A stretch of DNA of 64,000 bases from NCBI GenBank assembly GCA_010093705.1, contig MU006110.1, positions 63,654 to 127,653 on the forward strand, in the 5' to 3' direction. The notes below the pieces were generated by a model that was given only the letters and a program-made list of their open reading frames with translations, was not told the DNA's origin and did no database searches. Positions within the stretch are counted from its first letter, which is position 1. Every line of letters begins with the position of its first letter. The DNA is from Patellaria atrata CBS 101060. Lineage: Eukaryota > Ascomycota > Dothideomycetes > Patellariales > Patellariaceae. Position numbers and translations under genes: made by a program. This document shows positions 61,544 to 64,000 of the stretch, one piece after another.

Positions 61544-63009
61544 CGTGATAGTCAGAAGTTTATCTGTAAGGACTGTATTATATATGAAATGAAACAATAA
61601 CGATGATCAACATTTAAGGTTAGAAGAGAAGCAAGAATCTGAAATGCGAAACTGAGAGAAAGGCCTCACGGAGAGGTAAGACTCATCTTATACTTTAGAC
61701 GCGCGGTCATTGCTTCATTTTCTTGACGTCTTATATTATTTGGATTCATACCTTCAACGATAACTCGCGTAATGGCTCATCTACATAAATTTCCACTGTG
61801 TCCTCTCTTTGTGTGTTTCGAACCTGAAATTACACTCAGATCATGGTTCTTTATTTCGCATTTCTCTAAATAGTGGTAAGAACTAAAACGTTTATTTAAA
61901 TTGAGGTTGGACAAAGAAAGGAGAAAGGATCACGTAGTGGCTAAAATGCAATAATTTGAATCAAGACATGGTGACTGAGCACTCTGACTCTAACCACCTC
62001 ACTAAGTCCTCCAAGCCGCACAATAAAGATTATTTTACTCGTGGATAATAGCAGCTTTAGCCTAGCTAGTTGAGTTAATTCATTTCTAGAGGACTAAGAT
62101 AGTCATGTCGGCATGTGGACGGAATATACGCATAATGAGTTGACAAGGAATTATCAGAGGTAGTTTTTGTCACCAAGTCCATGAAGAATCTGAAAGAGGA
62201 AGATGTTACTTATATCCTTTTCATTCGCACGAGTTGCTATGAAGATTCATTTCTATCATTGCTCCCCGCTGACAGTTTCCGTAACGTCCACATCGATATC
62301 TATCCACTCCATAAACTCAGTCCTGATTCCTATGCCATCATCACCACTGAAGCATGATAGATATCTTGATAATGAAAGGCGTCAATACCGTATAAGACAC
62401 ATTCCTGGTACATTTGTTGCTGCGCGATGATCCATAATCCGAGCTACGCAGTGACCCTAGGCGTACGTTAGCCAAGCTCCGAAGCATATGTCGTGGTCAT
62501 TGATAAGCAGATTGAAGCTCAAAAGTCAGATAAGTAAAGCTTTGGTGTAGATTTTCTTCAATTTAGTCCAGTAGTAGAACTGGCGTAGAACACACACATC
62601 GTACGAGCCGAAAGTAAAGGAAAATGATGAGGTGGGAGTGTACTTACTACCACCTTTGGCGAAAATTCTGGTTAGTAAGAATTGAGTAAACATCTTACAG
62701 ACTATTCAAAGATGTTGAGAAACGGAGACTTCGCAAGGTTCGCGCGCGGATTGTTGACTTCGTACTGAATGCGGCCGACGTTAGAAGCGGCATGGTGGAA
62801 AAAGTTCTGCCTAACTGGTCTCGGAAGTTATGGCTGGTGTTTGTTCCGCGCAAAGTGTCCGCCGTGCTGGTAGTCGTAGATGTTGACGAATTCGCTGAAG
62901 AAGTGGTTGCATGAGCCTTGAACTAGCGAACCGTGATCAGGAAAAATTCGAAACGTCCCACAGCAATATCAATTGATACGCAAGTAGGATTTGAAGTAGT
63001 CAACCATCC
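61544..63009. other. Accessory spacer with an unassigned coding-like remnant
   Basis: No intact gene is supported in about 1.47 kb. On the minus strand, 62838-62922 reads HFFSEFVNIYDYQHGGHFAR and 62703-62782 reads NVGRIQYEVNNPRANLAKSP. Both have protein-like composition but are separated by a stop. They may be part of a decayed gene, perhaps the same one as the PIWI remnant to the right; I could not assign them. Confidence 0.35.
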
Positions 63010-63560
63010 GGTACATACGGCTAGGGTTGCGTTGGTTGGCTATGCTGGGTGAGAGATATCGCAATAGCAGCCATTGAAGCTTGTTCACTTCTTGGAGAGG
63101 TGTAGGGCATCGGTCGCCTATAATCACAACAGGGTCTTCGAAAAATGTTATAGTACTGAGTTCAAGAGGATCGACAAGATAGTTAGGCGTTTACCGAAGG
63201 ACTTATTGATGTTTTTGGTTGTAATCATCTCTACACGCCGACCGTTGGTCTCGACTTCGGCAGCGTAGCTGGCGGAGAGCAGTCATAGAGACTTATATCA
63301 CTTCTTGGAGATGCGTGTGACACATCTGCACCTACTATCACAGTAAGGCCGTTCTAAGTTCGCTGACAAATGAGAAGCAATAACTTCTCCTTGGTACTCT
63401 TGGGAGAAACTTGCCGGTGCAGTCGTACTGATGCCACAAAGGCTGCGTTGACCTTCAGGCAAACATTGAAAATGTATTGCCTTTGGCACTTCTAGACACG
63501 AGAAGATATACGCATTGCGGGAAGAGTGCATAGGAGTAGGCTATACACACTTTATGGTAT
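63010..63560 (-). pseudogene. Decayed Argonaute (QDE-2-like) PIWI remnant
   Basis: Argonaute proteins bind small RNAs; the PIWI domain starts with a GADVSH motif. Here the minus strand reads TVIVGADVSHASPRSD (63295-63343) and then, in another frame, ASYAAEVETNGRRVEMITTK and NINKSFG. These match the fungal consensus (GADVSHASPGS...RYAAAVQTNGHRVEMIT..NI). Upstream, in yet another frame, VPKAIHFQCLPEGQRSLCGI lies where the MID/PIWI junction is expected. A second partial copy at about 63020-63150 reads DPVVIIGD and, frame-shifted, SPRSEQASMAAIAISL, the same motif. Several stops and frame changes show decay. The C-terminal half of PIWI was not found. Confidence 0.55.
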
Positions 63561-64000
63561 TTATAATTGACCTTAGGAAGACGCGCAGTAATGTGGTGTA
63601 ATGAGCGTGTACATCCTCCATCGATCAAGTTTGGACGCTAAGTGAGCGATGTTGGATAGATAGGAGGAACGACGACCTCAGTTGTAACGGGAGATGTAGC
63701 AGCGTGTAATAAACGGCTGGGAACATCGAGACTGGCGTTGTGGCGCGAGTATACTGGTAGCAGATACAAAGTAGTCTTGCATCTCTGCATCAGGATCCTT
63801 CGCCACAATTCGTAGCGGCTGAGGAGCTGACGCTGAGAAGCAGAAATGCTTTCTCGTTAGATATCTGGATTGATCCTTGTCCTTCATGACATCTTTAGTG
63901 ATGATGGATTGTGGTGAATTCGTACAAATACAAGTGAAAAGAAAAGTGACGTGTGGAGAAGAGGAGGTTGGGGGGGGGGGAATTTAAGTACTGAAGGCAG
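63561..64000. other. Right edge, possible further Argonaute remnant
   Basis: A minus-strand frame at 63678-63887 includes PQPLRIVAKDPDAEMQDYFV, protein-like but unassigned. It may be an upstream part of the PIWI remnant. The window ends in a G run (about 63969-63980) and a purine-rich stretch. Confidence 0.3.

Overview
The window looks like nuclear DNA of a filamentous ascomycete (Pezizomycotina), most likely a leotiomycete. The genes carry short introns of about 45-70 nt with GTAAGT-type donors and CTAAC/CTGAC-like branch sites. They include a mannitol-1-phosphate 5-dehydrogenase, Zn2Cys6 and C2H2/fungal_trans regulators and BYS1-type secreted proteins. No operon, plasmid, CRISPR, rRNA or tRNA signal was found. 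There is one assembly gap of Ns (9886-9995).

Layout. 0-7 kb is compact and conserved: ROT1 (-), 5-formyl-THF cyclo-ligase (+), Sm protein E (-) and the karyopherin MTR10 (+), with two divergent promoter intervals. 7-10.8 kb is gene-poor, rich in short repeats and contains the gap. 10.8-25.3 kb holds a large Zn2Cys6 regulator with polyQ and PPPGW repeats, RAD4/XPC, a basic hypothetical protein and a C2H2 + fungal_trans regulator. 28.6-31.7 kb holds URA5 and NOG1, head to head. 34.1-35.4 kb encodes mannitol-1-phosphate 5-dehydrogenase, followed by about 5.6 kb without a convincing gene. 41-52.6 kb returns to core genes: a tail-anchored hypothetical protein, Rab GDI, mitoribosomal uL29m (MRPL4), CCR4-NOT subunit NOT2, RPS17 and an intracellular LysM protein.

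The right end (53-64 kb) is accessory in character. It holds a secreted CBM52-type glucan-binding protein, an unusual chimeric kinase gene, two BYS1-like secreted-protein genes that each read with a frame break, and a decayed Argonaute/PIWI remnant.

The main discovery candidate is the chimeric gene at 55546-58871 (-). Thirteen exons, all phase-consistent on my hand splicing, give one 900-residue protein. A fungal helical N-terminal domain, a ubiquitin-like domain and a four-cysteine zinc-ribbon-like module run without a stop into a complete Hog1/p38-type MAP kinase with TGY activation loop. One exon encodes both the end of the zinc module and the first kinase residues. Similarity to Hog1 begins upstream of the nearest methionine, so the kinase is unlikely to be a separate gene. 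Other points of interest are a NOT2 stop codon lying inside a possible 5' splice site, eight GYF-ligand-like PPPGW motifs in a transcription factor, and a strongly over-represented intergenic TACTGTA/TACAGTA heptamer.
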